Source of the DNA: Dastarcus helophoroides
Lineage: Eukaryota; Arthropoda; Insecta; Coleoptera; Bothrideridae
Length of the DNA stretch: 64,000 bases
Assembly (NCBI GenBank): GCA_028583605.1
Contig: CM053332.1
Location: forward strand, 23,157,823-23,221,822
Direction: 5' to 3'
Shown here: positions 26,601 to 35,704 of the stretch, piece after piece
Layout of the letters: the number at the start of each line of letters is the position of its first letter
Numbering within the stretch: position 1 is the first letter of the stretch
Translations under genes and position numbers: made by a program
Notes under the pieces: model-generated
The model's input: only the letters and a program-made list of their open reading frames with translations
The model's database searches: none
What the model was told of the DNA's origin: nothing

Positions 26601-29600
26601 GTTTTTGTACGCGCCTAAGATATTTGATTTTTTGTTGATAATTAGTCACAGTGGTATCACGCGCATGTCAACCAGACACTGGCGGCTCGTAGCCAAAACT
26701 AATGGAGGTGCTGCGGCAATGTTTAGCGTTTTGAAATTTTTAAGATATCGACTGAAAATTTCGACATTTTCAAAAAGTTACTTTTCGAAAATGTTAGATT
26801 TCTTTAAAATTTTGACATTTTTTGCAAACTGTCGATCCTGTCAGACAGGCACGTAGCCAGGATTTTCGTTCGGGGGAGGTCCAACTCGCCCCCCCCCCCA
26901 CTCTTCAGAAAATATAAGAACATACATCAATTACTTTTACGTATTCGTTTCTTTTTTTTTTATTTTTTTTTTTCATTTTGTTAATTAGTAAAAGTGAAGA
27001 ATAAAATCTAGTGACCTTAACATTATATAAATTTGACAAATAAAAACGTGAAACTTGCCAAGGAAAAATTTCTTAATATCTCTTTTGAGTTTACGTATTT
27101 AACTTATCACCGATCAAGAATCGACTTTGTTTTTGAAGTTAAAATTACAAGAGAGTAGAAAGAACATCAATTTGAAAAAAAATTATCACGGAATGTTGAC
27201 TTTTTCTTCTTTAAATCCCGAGATTAAAGTCAAAATTTCGACTTTAATGTGAAAATTTCGAAAAAAAACGTCGAAATTTGGTGTTTAAAGTCGAAATTTC
27301 TAAAAAAAAGTTGAAATGTCAATTTTTAAATCGAAAATGTTACAAAGGCGTAGAAAGGACATCGATTTAAAAAAAATGTTGTGTTTAGAAATTTCGACTT
27401 TTTTCTCAAACTTCGACTTTTTTCTCAAATTTAGACTTTTTTCTCAAAATTTCGACTCTTTTTGGAAATTTTGACTTTTCTGAAAATTTCCACTTTTTCG
27501 AAATGTTACAAAGGCGTAGAAAAGACATCGATTAAAAAAATGTCATTTTAAGAAACTTCAACTTTTTTTTCTCAAATTTCGATTTTAAGCTCGAAATTTC
27601 GACTTTTTTCTCGAAATTTAGATTTTTTTTTTAAATTTCGAGTTTATTTCTCAAAATTTCGACTTTTTTCTCGAAATGTTGACTTTTGTCTCAAAATTTG
27701 ATTTTTTTTCTCGAAATTTTGCCTTTTTCTCGAAATTTCGTTTTTTTTTCTCAAATTTCGACTTCTTTCTCGAAATTTAGGCCTTAATATCGAAATTTCG
27801 ACATTTCTCTCAAAATTTCGACTTTATACTCAAAATTTCGACCTTTTTTTATCGAAATTTCGACTTTTTTCGCAAATCTCGACTTTTTTCACGAAATTTC
27901 GTCTTTTTGCTCGAAATATTTCGAAATTTCTACTTTTTCTCGAAATTTCGACGTTCTTCTCAAATTTCGAATGTTTGCTCGAAATATTTCGAAATTTCGA
28001 CTTTTTGTTCGGCCTTAATCTGAAAAGTTCGACTTTTTTCTCGAAATTTTGTTTTTTTTTTCTCAATTTTAGACTTTTTTCTCAAATATCGACTTTTTTC
28101 TTGAAATTTTAACCTTAGTTTCGAAATTTCGACATTTTTCTCGAAATTTAGGCTTTAAACTCAAAATGTCGATTATTTTTCTAGAAATTTCGACTTTTTT
28201 CTCAAATTTCGACTTTTTTCTCGGAATTTCGACTTACGTTTTTCTCAAACTTCGACTTTTTTTCTAGAAAATTCGCCTTTTCTCGAAATTTCCATTGTTT
28301 TCTCGGAATTTCGACCTTAATCTGAAAAGTTCGACTTTTTTCTCGAAATTTCGTCTTTTTTTCTCAATTTTCGACTTTTTTCTCAAATATCGACTTTTGT
28401 ACTCAAAATTTTGACCTTAATATAGAAATTTCGACATTTCTCTTAAAATTTCGACTTTATACTCAAAATTTTGACATTTTTTTATCGAAATTTCGTTTTT
28501 TTTTTCTCAATTTTAGACTTTTTTCTCAAATATCAACTTTTTTCTCAAAATTTTAACCTTAATATCAAAATTTCGACTTTTTTTCTCGAAATTTCGTCTT
28601 TTTGCTCGAAATATTTCGAAATTTCTACTTTTTTCTCGAAATTTCGACGTTATTCTCAAATTTCGATTTTTTGCTCGAAATATTTCGAAATTTCAACGTT
28701 AGTTACAAATTTCGACTTTTTTCTCGAAATATCGTTTTTTTTTCTCAATTTTAGACTTTTTTCTCGAAATTTTGACCTTAATATCGAAATTTCGACATTT
28801 TTCTCGAAATTTCGGCTTTAAACTCAAAATGTCTATTTTTCTAGAAATTTCGACTTTTTTCTCAAATTTCGACTTTTTTCTCGGAATTTCGACTTACGTT
28901 TTTCTCAAACTTCGACTTTTTTCTCGAAATTTCAACTTTCATCTCGAAATTTCTAAATAAAAGATCAAAATTTGCTAACTAAAAATAGCAATTATTGAAC
29001 GCACTCTACTACAAACTGTCAAGATTGTTGGGAAAGAGGAGTGGTGGGACGCAACTGTCATCTGCCTAATTTGATCATAGTGTAGAGATTTTGACTTATT
29101 GGAAAAAAATTTCGATATTAAAGTCGAAATTTCGACATTAGCCTCGAAATTTTAAGAAGAAAGTTGAAATGTCAAGAAAAAAGTCGAATTTTTGAAAAAA
29201 AAGTCGAAATTTCGAGTGTTAAGTCGAAATTTCGAGTTTAAAGCCGAAATTTCGAGAAAAACATTGAAATTTAAAAAAAACCGAATTTTTGACAAAAAAA
29301 GTCGAAAACCCTAAACATTTTTTTTTATAATCAGTGTCCTTTTTACGCTTTTGTAAAGTGTCGAAATTTCCAAATATAATTTTTTTTAATCAATGCCTTC
29401 CTATGCTTTTGTAAAATGTCGACTTTAAACTCAAAATTTCGACTTTTTTTTCGAAAATTCTACTCCATGCATATATATGTCAAGAAAGTCGAAATTTGAG
29501 ATAATAAAAAATTGAAATTACTGAACGTACCCTACTGCTAAGTGTCAATATTAAATTGTAAAAGGGTTGGTGCATGTATTGGGAAGGCTTGAGCTCATTG

Positions 29601-32600
29601 CCAATTTTTATTAAAATGTCTACATGGCTATGTTGCTTATCATAAGCTCAATAGTTGGCAATTTCGAAAATTATTTACATGCTTAAATATACAATCAGCC
29701 GTTTTTCTACTGATATTTCAATTCGTATGATCGTAAATTTTTTGGGGAATATTCATTTCGGGGAGGGTCCGGACCCCTTGGACCCCCCCCCTGGCTACGT
29801 GCCTGCTGTCAGACATTTCTTAAAACCTTTTATTGAAATTTTCGACTAATATTTCGCAAAATTTCGACTCCATTTCAAAACTTTAACTACTTTTTCAAAA
29901 TTTCGATTCTTTTTGAAACTTTGATTTCTTTTTTAAATTTCGAACTTTTTTTGAAATTTAATTTATACATTTTTTAAACATTTCCTATTAAATTTTCGAC
30001 TTAAAAGAAAAGATTCTTTTTAAACTTGAAATATTAAAAATTTCGACCTTTTTCAAAATTTTACGTTTTTAAAATTTTACTTTTTTTGATAATTACAAAT
30101 TTTTCGATAATTTTGAGTTTTCTCCAATATTTAAACAATTTAGCTTCTTTGAAAATTTAACTATAAACTCTGCAATTTGTTTCAAATGTCGATATTTTTC
30201 CAAAAATTCATCTTGTATTCACATTCCTAAAATTATTGAAATTGTCGACCATTTTAAAAATTGAAATTTTCTTTCGAAATCCTTATTTTCTTTTGAAAAT
30301 TTGACTTTCAATGAAAATTTCTTAAGATTTGACTTTTTAAAAATTCATCTTTTCTGATAACTTTAGCTTTATATTTTAAAAGTGGTAGTTTTTCCTTTTA
30401 AATTTACATTTTTTGAGAATAATTTCGAAATAACACTTAAATTTAAAAAAAAATAATAACAAAATTTTCTATATTCTTCATGGTAGACCCTTATTTAACC
30501 GGAAATATTATGTTTTTTTCAATTTATTTAACATTTTTTAAATTTTAAATAAATTGAAAAAAACAAAATGTTCTATTTCTAAAATTGTGCAAAGTTTTGA
30601 AACAAATTTTCAAAAAAAAACTTGCATTTTATGTACAAATAAATTGCCAAAATTTGAATTTTAAACACAAAAAATTGGTTTAAAGCTGGAATATTTGATT
30701 TTTGAAATTTCTCTGGAACTTCAAAATTACTAGAAAAAAATTAAATTAGAACAGTAAATTGTTAATGAATTTTTTTCCACATTTTGACTAATTTTAACTT
30801 TGAAATTTTGAGACTTCTAGAAATGTTGACTCTTTTTTTCAAAAATTTCAATAATTCCCACTTTAAAAGTCGAAATGATAAAAATATTTTTGACAATTAA
30901 TTTATTTCAAAAAAAAATGTTTTTCCTTATTCCCGAAAATGTTATTTTTTTGAAAAATGTTGTTTACAAATACGAAATTTCAACTTTTTCTAGAAATATA
31001 ATGTGCTTTCTCTTAAAATTTTGAGTTTAATTTTAAAACTTCGATCTTTTTTTTATCGAAATTTGAATTTTAAATTCGAACTTGGGAATTTCAAGAATAA
31101 ATTTAACATTTCTAGAAAAATTGGACATTTCTAGAAAAATTGGAAATTCCGATTCAGAATTTTCCTTCGTCCTACAGTAATAGTAATTTTTTAGAGAAAT
31201 ATCAAATTGTAAAAAAGGTTGAAATTTACAAGGTTCAAAATTCTTTGTATAAAATGTTTAGAGAAAAACACAAATGTTGTAGGAAAAAAAAGCAAAATTT
31301 TTTAGCGAAAAAATCGAAATTTGAAAAAATATTGAAATATCTTTACAAAAGTCGAAATTTTTTGTTTTCCCAAAATGTTGAAATTTTTATAGAGCTTTCA
31401 GGGTTTTTTCCAAACATTCTTTGTCAAAACTACAAAATAAAATGAACTTTAAATTGTCAGTGTCGTGAAAAAACTTGACATTTTTAAAGCAAATTAGAGG
31501 AACATAAAGAAAAAATCTGGAGAAGTTGGAATTTCTAGAAGAAATTTTAAGAATAACACTTTCACACTTTCACACTTTCAAAAAATGGAAATTTTGAGAA
31601 AATTTCCTTTTATGAAATATTTAGGAAAAATGGAAACTTTGTAGAAAAAATCAAAATTTCTGAAATATCTGAAAAAAACCAAATTTTTTTTTACAAAATG
31701 AGATTTGAGGTCAAAATTCGAAGATGTCGTATTAACTTATTTTTTAGAGAAATAGTAAAATGCGAGATGAGTTGAATTTAGATTTTTTCTTGAAATTGTA
31801 ATTATTTTCTTAAAATGTTGACATTCGAGTTTTTTCTTAACATATTAACACTTTAATCCCTGAAATATTGGTTTTTTCCTCAAAACTTTAACAACCATTA
31901 GTTCTTGAAAATGTGATTTTGATCAAAATTAAGAATAAAATAGGTTTTTAAATGTCGTAACTTCGTGAAAGAAGCTTAATGAAAAGTGTTCAGAAAATTT
32001 TGATAAAAAAAATTATAAGCGGAATTGGGGGTGCTGCAGTTCCACAGTGCTTATACGCCAGCCGCCACTGCAACCAGATTTTCCAATCAGTCGAAAAACT
32101 GCTTTAGATTGCAAGCAGGCACGTAGCCAGGGGGGGGGGTCCAAGGGGTCCGGACCCTCCCCGAAATGAATATTCCCCAAAAAATTTACGATGATACGAA
32201 TTGAAATATCAGTAGAAAAACGGCTGATTTTATATTTAAGCATGGAAATAATTTTCGAAATTGCCAACTATTGAGCTTATGATAAGCATAATAGCCATGT
32301 AGACATTTTAATAAAAATTGGCAATGAGCTCAAGCCTTCCCAATACATGCACCAACCCTTTTACAATTTAATATTGACACTTAGCAGTAGGGTACGTTCA
32401 GTAATTTTAATTTTTTATTATAACAAATTTCGACTTTCTTGACATATGTATGCATGGAGTAGATTTTTTGAGAAAAAAGTCGTAATTTTGAGTTCAAAGT
32501 CGACATTTTACATAGGAAGGCATTGATTAAAAATTTAGAAATTTCGACATTTTACAAAAGCGTAAAAAGGACACTGATAAAAAAAAATGTTTAGAGATTT

Positions 32601-35600
32601 CGACTTTTTTTGTCAAAAATTCGGTTTTTTTTAAATTTCGATTTTTTTCTCGAAATTTCGGCTTTAAACTCAAATTTCGACTTACTCGAAATTTCGACTT
32701 AACACTCGAAATTTCGATTTGTTTTTCAAAAATTCGACTTTTTTCTTGACATTTCTACTTTCTTCTTAAAATTCCGAGACTAATGTCGAAATTTCGACTT
32801 AAATATCGAAATTTTTTTCGAATAAGTCAAAATTTCTACACTATGATCAAATTAGGCAGATGACAGTTGCGTCCCACTACTCCTCTTTCCCAACAATCTT
32901 GACGGTTTGTAGTAGGGTGCGTTCAATAATTGCTATTTTTAGTTAGCAAATTTTGATCTTTTTTTTTAGAAATTTCGAGATGAAAGTTGAAAATTCGAGA
33001 AAAAAATCGAAACTTCGTGATTAAGATGAAAATTTTGAAAAAAAAGTCGGAATTTGAAAAAAAAAGTCGAAATTTCGAGAAAAAGGTAGAAATTTCGAGA
33101 AAAAAGTCGAAGTTTGAGAAAAACGTAAGTCGAAATTTCGAGAAAAAAGTCGAAATTTGAGAAAAAAGTCGAAATTTCTAGAAAAATAATAGACGTTTTA
33201 AGTTTAAAGCCGCAATATCGAAAAAAATGTCGAAATTTCGATATTAAGGTTAAAATTTCGAGAAAAAAGTCGATATTTGAGAAAAAAGTCTAAAATTGAG
33301 AAAAAAAAACGAAATTTCGAGAAAAAAGTCGAACTTTGCGAAAAAAAAATCGAAATTTTGATAAAGAAACGTCGAAATTTCGATAAAAAAAGGTCAAAAT
33401 TTTGAGTATAAAGTCGAAATTTTGAGAAAAATGTCAAAATTTCTATATTAAGGTCAAAATTTTAAGAAGAAAGTCGATATTTGAGAAAAAAGTCGAAAAT
33501 TGAGAAAAAAAACGAAATTTCGAGAAAAAAGTCGAACTTTTCAGATTAACGTCGAAATTTCGAGAAAACAGTCGAAATTTCGAGAAAAGTCGAATTTCCT
33601 AGAAAAAAAGTCGAAGTTTGAGAAAAACGTAAGTCGAAATTCCGAGAAAAAAGTCGAAATTTGAGAAAAAAGTCGAAATTTCTAGAAAAATAGTCGACAT
33701 TTTGAGTTTAAAGCCTAAATTTCGAGAAAAATGTCGAAATTTCGATATTAAGGTTAAAATTTCGAGAAAAAAGTCGATATTTAAAAAAAAAAAGTCTAAA
33801 ATTGAGAAAAAAAAACGAAATTTCGAGAAAAAAGTCGAACTTTTCAGATCAAGGCCGAAATTTCGACGAAAAAGTCGAAATTTGAAAATAACGTCGAAAT
33901 TTCGACAAAAAGTCGAAATTTCGAAATATTTCGAGCAAAAATTCGAAATTTGAGAAGAACGTCGAAATTTCGAGAAAAAGTAGAAATTTCGAAATATTTC
34001 GAGCAAAAAGACGAAATTTCGAGAAAAAAAAGTCGAGATTTGCGAAAAAAGTCGAAATTTCGATAAAAAAAAAGGTCGAAATTTTGAGTATAAAGTCGAA
34101 ATTTTGAGAGAAATGTCGAAATTTCGATATTAAGGCCAAAATTTCGAGAAAGAAGTCGAAATTTGAGAAAAAAAACGAAATTTCGAGAAAACGGCAAAAT
34201 TTCGAGAAAAAATCAAATTTTGTGAAAAAAGTCAACATTTCGAGAAAAAAGTCGAAATTTTGAGAAATGAACTCGAAATTTAAGAAAAAAATCTAAATTT
34301 CGAGAAAAAAGTCGAAATTTCGAGCTTAAAATCGAAATTTGAGAAAAAAAAGTTGAAATTTCTTAAAATGACATTTTTTTAATTGATGTCTTTTCTACGC
34401 CTTTGTAACATTTCGAAAAAGTGGAAATTTCCAGAAAAAAGTCAAAATTTCCAAAAAGAGCCGAAATTTTTAGAAAAAAGTCTAAATTTGAGAAAAAAGT
34501 CGAAGTTTGAGAAAAAAGTCGAAATTTCTACACAACATTTTTTTTAAATCGATGTCTTTTCTACGCCTTTGTAAGATTTTCGATTTAAAAATTGACATTT
34601 CAACTTTTTTTTAGAAATTTCGACTTTAAACACCAAATTTCGACGTTTTTTTTTCGAAATTTTCACATTAAAGTCGAAATTTTGACTTTAATCTCGGGAT
34701 TTAAAGAAGAAAAAGTCAACATTCCGTGGTAATTTTTTTTCAAATTGATGTTCTTTCTACTCTCTTGTAATTTTTACTTCAAAAAAAAAGTCGATTCTTG
34801 ATCGATGATAAATTAAATACGTAAACTCAAAATAGATATTAGGAAATTTTTCTTTGGTAAGTTTCACGTTTTTATTTATTAAATTTATATAATGTTAAGG
34901 TCACTAGATTTTATTCTTCACTTTTACTAATTAGCAAAATGAAAAAAATAAATAAATAAAAGAAACGAATACGTAAAAGTAATTGATGTATGTTCTCTTA
35001 TTTTCTGAAGAGTGGGGGGGGGGAGTTGGACCCCCCCCGAATGAAAATCCTGGCTACTTGCCTGATTGCAAGTATAACTTAAAAATAATTCCAAAAGGTT
35101 TTGGGAAAGAAAAACGACATCTTAGGACATAAAATTTGCAAATAGGCCAACGATAACGCTCAAAAACCAATCGTGAGTTAGTTAAAACTTGTCGTAAATA
35201 TAAAATAAAAAGATGTTGATACAATTCAAAACGAGACGATAAAATCAATCAAATGAAAAAAAAAAAATAAAGTAGTGAATTAAAATTTTTGAAAAAGATG
35301 AAAAAATATGACCAACTTTCTTCCTAGTTTACTCCACTTCGTCATTATATTTTAAAATATGCTACCTCAACCCTTGAATTAACTCGAAACAAAAGCAAAA
35401 TTCTCAAAGCTTCACAAAGTACATTTTGCTAGTGTTCGTCTGACCGTTTATTTGTTTTATTTCAGCGCCCGACGCCCAGAGGGTCGAAGACATCTGCGTC
35501 TCCATGATAGGTTTCATCATTGCCCTCATCATAACTGCCCTGCTGGCGCTCGTGGCGGTGGCCGTGGCGGTCTCCTGCTGGCTCATGGCCTACCGAAGAA

Positions 35601-35704
35601 GGCCGAAAGCCTCCGGGCCGCTGCCCCACCCGCCTGAGTTCCCCAATCCGCTGTTCACCACCCCCGAGCCGATGGCGGAACCCAGCCCAGACTACCTCAC
35701 GTAA
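1..35704 (+). CDS. dpy: dumpy, 3' part of gene (38 exons, 5' end outside window)
   Basis: Giant extracellular EGF/DPY-repeat protein with a ZP domain and a C-terminal membrane anchor. In Drosophila, Dumpy links epidermal and tendon cells to the apical cuticle matrix. The window opens inside an exon in frame 1. I traced exons 1-271, 324-629, 1073-1390, 1552-1872, 1924-2241, 2296-2631, 3218-3826, 4110-4748, 4908-5216, 5996-6325, 6378-6986, 7140-7460, 7512-7832, 7884-8198, 8614-8943, 9063-9362, 9418-9723, 9783-10100, 10533-10859, 11271-11576, 11630-11962, 12021-12321, 12397-12702, 12756-13070, 14159-14485, 14573-15160, 15917-16244, 16988-17424, 18274-18669, 18796-19563, 19624-19833, 19991-20173, 20396-21750, 22456-23206, 23764-24204, 24494-24741, 25169-25862 and 35466-35704. 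All have GT-AG borders. Most introns are phase 1; those after exons 33 and 36 are phase 0 and the one after exon 27 is phase 2. Exons sum to 15,430 nt. Removing one inserted base in exon 22 leaves 5,143 codons including stop. No PIGSFEAST-type region is visible. Confidence 0.92.
2909..3171. mobile_element. pogo/Tigger-like MITE, copy 1
   Basis: About 260 bp with terminal inverted repeats: left CAGTCGACCCCCGCTAAAGT, right a diverged complement ending ...CTCTAGCGGGAGTTTACTG, followed by TA. The left half contains three further GTTAAAGTTG motifs. It aligns over most of its length with the copy at 17621-17876. The CAG-starting inverted repeat and TA target fit a Tc1/mariner-superfamily (pogo-like) miniature element. 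No coding capacity. Confidence 0.7.
3218..6325 (+). CDS. dpy: dumpy exons 7-10: six-module block 2
   Basis: The same A-A'-B-C-D-E order in four exons. Exon 7 (3218-3826) fuses A and A' with no intron between them. Exon 8 (4110-4748) fuses B and C. Exon 9 (4908-5216) is D and exon 10 (5996-6325) is E (CNVINHTPICTCPEGYTGD). The fusion points read straight through in frame (for example KPETPPPSNPCSPSPCG). Intron 3827-4109 (283 bp) shows nothing. Intron 5217-5995 carries a foldback repeat. Confidence 0.9.
5273..5449. mobile_element. foldback element, family F1
   Basis: A near-perfect hairpin of about 175 bp in a dumpy intron. The left arm from TTCATAACTACTATTAAACT is mirrored by a right arm ending AGTTTAATAGTTATGAA, with ATAAATATTTGCTATAA near the loop. 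A second copy lies at 55688-55822, and a single arm (TAAACTTTATTAACGAT) at about 37270-37290. Non-coding miniature inverted-repeat element; the superfamily is not identifiable from the ends. Confidence 0.7.
6378..8943 (+). CDS. dpy: dumpy exons 11-15: six-module block 3
   Basis: Exon 11 (6378-6986) again fuses A and A'. Exon 12 (7140-7460) is B, exon 13 (7512-7832) is C, exon 14 (7884-8198) is D and exon 15 (8614-8943) is E. Between exons 12 and 13 I place a 51-bp intron (7461-7511, donor GTGGTA, acceptor TTTTAATTTTAG). It is a multiple of three and has no stop, so the stretch could also be translated. Splicing gives the junction seen in sister blocks and is preferred. Intron 8199-8613 (415 bp) contains nothing I recognise. 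Confidence 0.88.
9063..11962 (+). CDS. dpy: dumpy exons 16-21: six-module block 4
   Basis: One exon per module. Exon 16 (9063-9362) is A, exon 17 (9418-9723) A', exon 18 (9783-10100) B, exon 19 (10533-10859) C, exon 20 (11271-11576) D and exon 21 (11630-11962) E. Exon 16 has two phase-compatible acceptors 12 bp apart, so it could start at 9051 or 9063; 9063 is chosen because its CT-TTA-CCA start matches neighbouring exons. Introns 10101-10532 and 10860-11270 are AT-rich with no recognisable element. Confidence 0.88.
12021..13070 (+). CDS. dpy: dumpy exons 22-24: partial block 5, exon 22 frameshifted
   Basis: Exon 22 (12021-12321) is an A module (NNGICLCIPEYHGDPYREC), exon 23 (12397-12702) is A' (VINNQAVCTC) and exon 24 (12756-13070) is a diverged B module (VVNHVPNCVC). 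In exon 22 the reading frame changes at about 12197-12199. Upstream codons end in IRNKC, while the conserved continuation DPCPGTCGQNAEC lies one frame on. One extra base in the TGCGCTGGAT context explains this. Exon 22 is 301 nt where a phase-1-to-phase-1 exon must be divisible by three. The 13071-14158 intron that follows carries old foldback-repeat fragments. Confidence 0.85.
13340..13700. repeat. fragments of foldback families F4 and F3 in dumpy intron
   Basis: 13340-13540 resembles one arm of the foldback at 41100-41345, including a CAAGTTTCGCCCATCATTGG remnant. 13557-13700 matches one arm of the foldback at 59029-59261 (CACATCGGCAATTAAATAAA, GCCAGCAGAACTGGCATTTT). Both are degraded and no longer form full hairpins here. 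The rest of the 13071-14158 intron shows nothing else. Confidence 0.55.
14159..15160 (+). CDS. dpy: dumpy exons 25-26: diverged EGF-DPY modules
   Basis: Exon 25 (14159-14485) carries one module (CRVENNYAICECIPEYHGD, RPECLANPDC). Exon 26 (14573-15160) carries two. The second module of exon 26 is shortened: after CRVVNGVATC it runs directly into IYPECVINQDC, so the usual stretch between the EGF body and the DPY motif is missing. The array's regular six-module order ends here. Confidence is high for coding and lower for exact module borders. Confidence 0.88.
15402..15461. repeat. two adjacent perfect hairpins
   Basis: 15402-15423 is GAGGATCG, a six-base loop, CGATCCTC. One base later, 15425-15461 forms a 16-bp perfect stem starting GAGGCATGTTAAGAAG with a 5-nt loop. 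They lie in the dumpy intron 15161-15916, just upstream of an F2 retroposon. The function is unknown; they may be the tip of a transposon. Confidence 0.7.
15684..15842. mobile_element. F2 inverted-repeat retroposon, copy a
   Basis: Inverted-repeat element with arms containing GAAATACAGAACTTGTCCCC and its complement, and a central CTGAAGATGACTGCTGTCGA followed by AACGCGTTAGAGCAA. It is flanked by a perfect 13-bp direct repeat, CAACGTACATAGA (15671-15683 and 15843-15855). That length of duplication suggests insertion by retroposition and not by a DNA transposase. Confidence 0.65.
15917..17424 (+). CDS. dpy: dumpy exons 27-28: EGF modules split by a phase-2 intron
   Basis: Exon 27 (15917-16244) starts LPKPECVQDSEC and ends in ...FNHKA plus two bases of an Arg codon. 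Exon 28 (16988-17424) resumes CYCPDNFRGDPLIRCERPEC and ends ...DADVECRP. The intron between them (16245-16987) is the only phase-2 intron seen in the gene. It cuts inside an EGF module instead of between modules and is mostly a foldback element. Modules here are spaced differently from the upstream array, with ECHTQLHRAICSC and TVTNHRAQCACPTG cores. Confidence 0.88.
16419..16838. mobile_element. foldback element, family F5
   Basis: About 420 bp filling the phase-2 dumpy intron. Arms of about 110 bp (left starting near TTGTATGCAGTTTTATTGGC, right ending GCCAATAAGCATACAAATA) pair through CTATTAAGGAATGGCA and CGGCAATCTATAAC. The spacer contains, on the minus strand, CTGACGACGGGCAG followed by a loop, CTGCCCCCGAAACG. 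This is the same core arrangement as in families F2 and F4. Confidence 0.7.
17621..17876. mobile_element. pogo/Tigger-like MITE, copy 2
   Basis: A 256-bp element bounded by TA on both sides. The left end, CAGTCGACTTCCGCTAAAGT, is matched by the complementary right end GCAACTTTAGCGGGAGTCTA followed by CTGTA. It shares with copy 1 the internal GTTAAAGTTG repeats and the segment TTTTAGCGCCACTTTTGAAT. It lies in a dumpy intron in the same orientation as copy 1. Confidence 0.75.
18274..20173 (+). CDS. dpy: dumpy exons 29-32: EGF modules
   Basis: Exon 29 (18274-18669), exon 30 (18796-19563), exon 31 (19624-19833) and exon 32 (19991-20173), all phase 1. They carry cysteine-rich EGF modules with DPY-like spacers such as ECKSDPDCPYDKSC, QCKSDSECVSPMAC, ECYQDTDCGYDRAC and GCTSNSDCAQTESC. 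Intron 18670-18795 contains a 27-bp minisatellite. Frames are open throughout and join correctly. Confidence 0.88.
18712..18777. repeat. 27-bp minisatellite in dumpy intron
   Basis: CAGTCAATCTGACTCTACCA and flanking bases repeat at 18712, 18739 and 18766 (exact 27-bp period, about 2.4 copies), immediately upstream of the branch and acceptor region of exon 30. Confidence 0.8.
20396..23206 (+). CDS. dpy: dumpy exons 33-34: long multi-EGF exons
   Basis: Exon 33 (20396-21750, 1,355 nt) encodes several consecutive EGF modules without introns, from GCQSDNECSNDKQC to CKPIPP. It ends in phase 0 at donor GTGAGT. Exon 34 (22456-23206) resumes in phase 0 (LIDKACISDSDC) and holds further modules (GCRSDDECSGQHAC, MCKMDRECPTQYAC). 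The 705-bp intron 21751-22455 contains nothing recognisable. GC content of these exons is clearly higher than in the surrounding introns. Confidence 0.88.
23764..24204 (+). CDS. dpy: dumpy exon 35: calcium-type EGF-like repeats before the ZP domain
   Basis: A distinctive string of short repeats of the form G(F/L)xIxxxGxCVC: the segments around GRCVCAPDTALNENAEC, GRCVCAIDRGLIIDD and GKCVCSLELGYTLDENG. A last EGF-DPY module follows (ECEVDSDCADHKFC, TNHRAFCQCNNGYTGD). This juxtamembrane arrangement just ahead of a ZP domain fits the C-terminal architecture of Dumpy. Introns 23207-23763 and 24205-24493 show nothing notable. Confidence 0.88.
24494..25862 (+). CDS. dpy: dumpy exons 36-37: zona pellucida (ZP) domain and furin-type site
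   Basis: Exon 36 (24494-24741) begins the ZP-N part (MDVSCLSDGVQVTIVIQEPG) and ends in phase 0 after FGNCGLIHVN. Exon 37 (25169-25862) continues GQASFVLVIQKHPKLVTYKA and runs through the ZP-C cysteines (CNIRVCFGKCQPVNCRG). A run of four Arg codons at 25709-25720 (RRRR followed by AV) matches the consensus furin cleavage site that usually follows a ZP domain, so the ectodomain is probably released or polymerised after cleavage there. Intron 24742-25168 is plain. Reading past the exon 37 donor into the giant intron would add about 18 residues before a stop. Confidence 0.92.
26677..32070. mobile_element. hAT-like non-autonomous element B (outer, interrupted)
   Basis: Ends CACTGGCGGCTCGTAGCC (left) and CAGTGGCGGCTGGCGT (right end read on the minus strand) are flanked by a perfect 8-bp direct repeat CAACCAGA at 26669-26676 and 32071-32078. 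Terminal repeats of this type plus an 8-bp target duplication are hallmarks of the hAT superfamily. It is interrupted by element A1 (26846-29805 plus its duplication), leaving about 2.4 kb of its own AT-rich DNA (26677-26845 and 29814-32070). That DNA has degenerate AAATTTCGA-type sequence and no long ORF. Confidence 0.75.
26846..29805. mobile_element. hAT-like satellite-bearing element A, copy 1
   Basis: 2,960 bp with 16-bp perfect terminal inverted repeats CAGGCACGTAGCCAGG and a perfect 8-bp duplication CTGTCAGA (26838-26845 and 29806-29813). The interior is about 2 kb of a roughly 20-bp repeat, consensus TTTTTTCTCGAAATTTCGAC, bounded by unique segments. One of these (about 28985-29080, GCAATTATTGAACGCAC, GACGCAACTGTCATCTGCC) recurs near 32.9, 48.6 and 56.1 kb. 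No transposase is encoded; the open frames inside are translations of the satellite. Confidence 0.82.
32116..35064. mobile_element. hAT-like satellite-bearing element A, copy 2 (inverted)
   Basis: 2,949 bp, the reverse complement of copy 1. It has ends CAGGCACGTAGCCAGG and, with one mismatch, CCTGGCTACTTGCCTG, and a perfect 8-bp duplication ATTGCAAG (32108-32115 and 35065-35072). Independent duplications show that the two copies were separate insertions and not one inverted segment. Together they give two roughly 2.95-kb inverted arms about 2.3 kb apart inside one dumpy intron. Confidence 0.82.
35466..35704 (+). CDS. dpy: dumpy exon 38: transmembrane anchor and cytoplasmic tail
   Basis: The last coding exon begins in phase 1 (G|CG) and encodes APDAQRVEDICVSMIG followed by one hydrophobic helix (FIIALIITALLALVAVAVAV). 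A basic stop-transfer segment (YRRRPKA) and a short proline-rich tail ending PSPDYLT complete it, with TAA at 35702-35704. A single membrane span after a ZP domain and furin site is the expected end of Dumpy. The exon is separated from the ZP exon by 9.6 kb of transposon-filled intron. Confidence 0.9.

Noticed and set aside
28471..28960. Open frames rich in F, S, K, R, I and L within the satellite regions (also 33204-34238 and 44607-48603)
   Set aside because: These are translations of the 20-bp repeat in different frames, on either strand according to array orientation, so they are not proteins.
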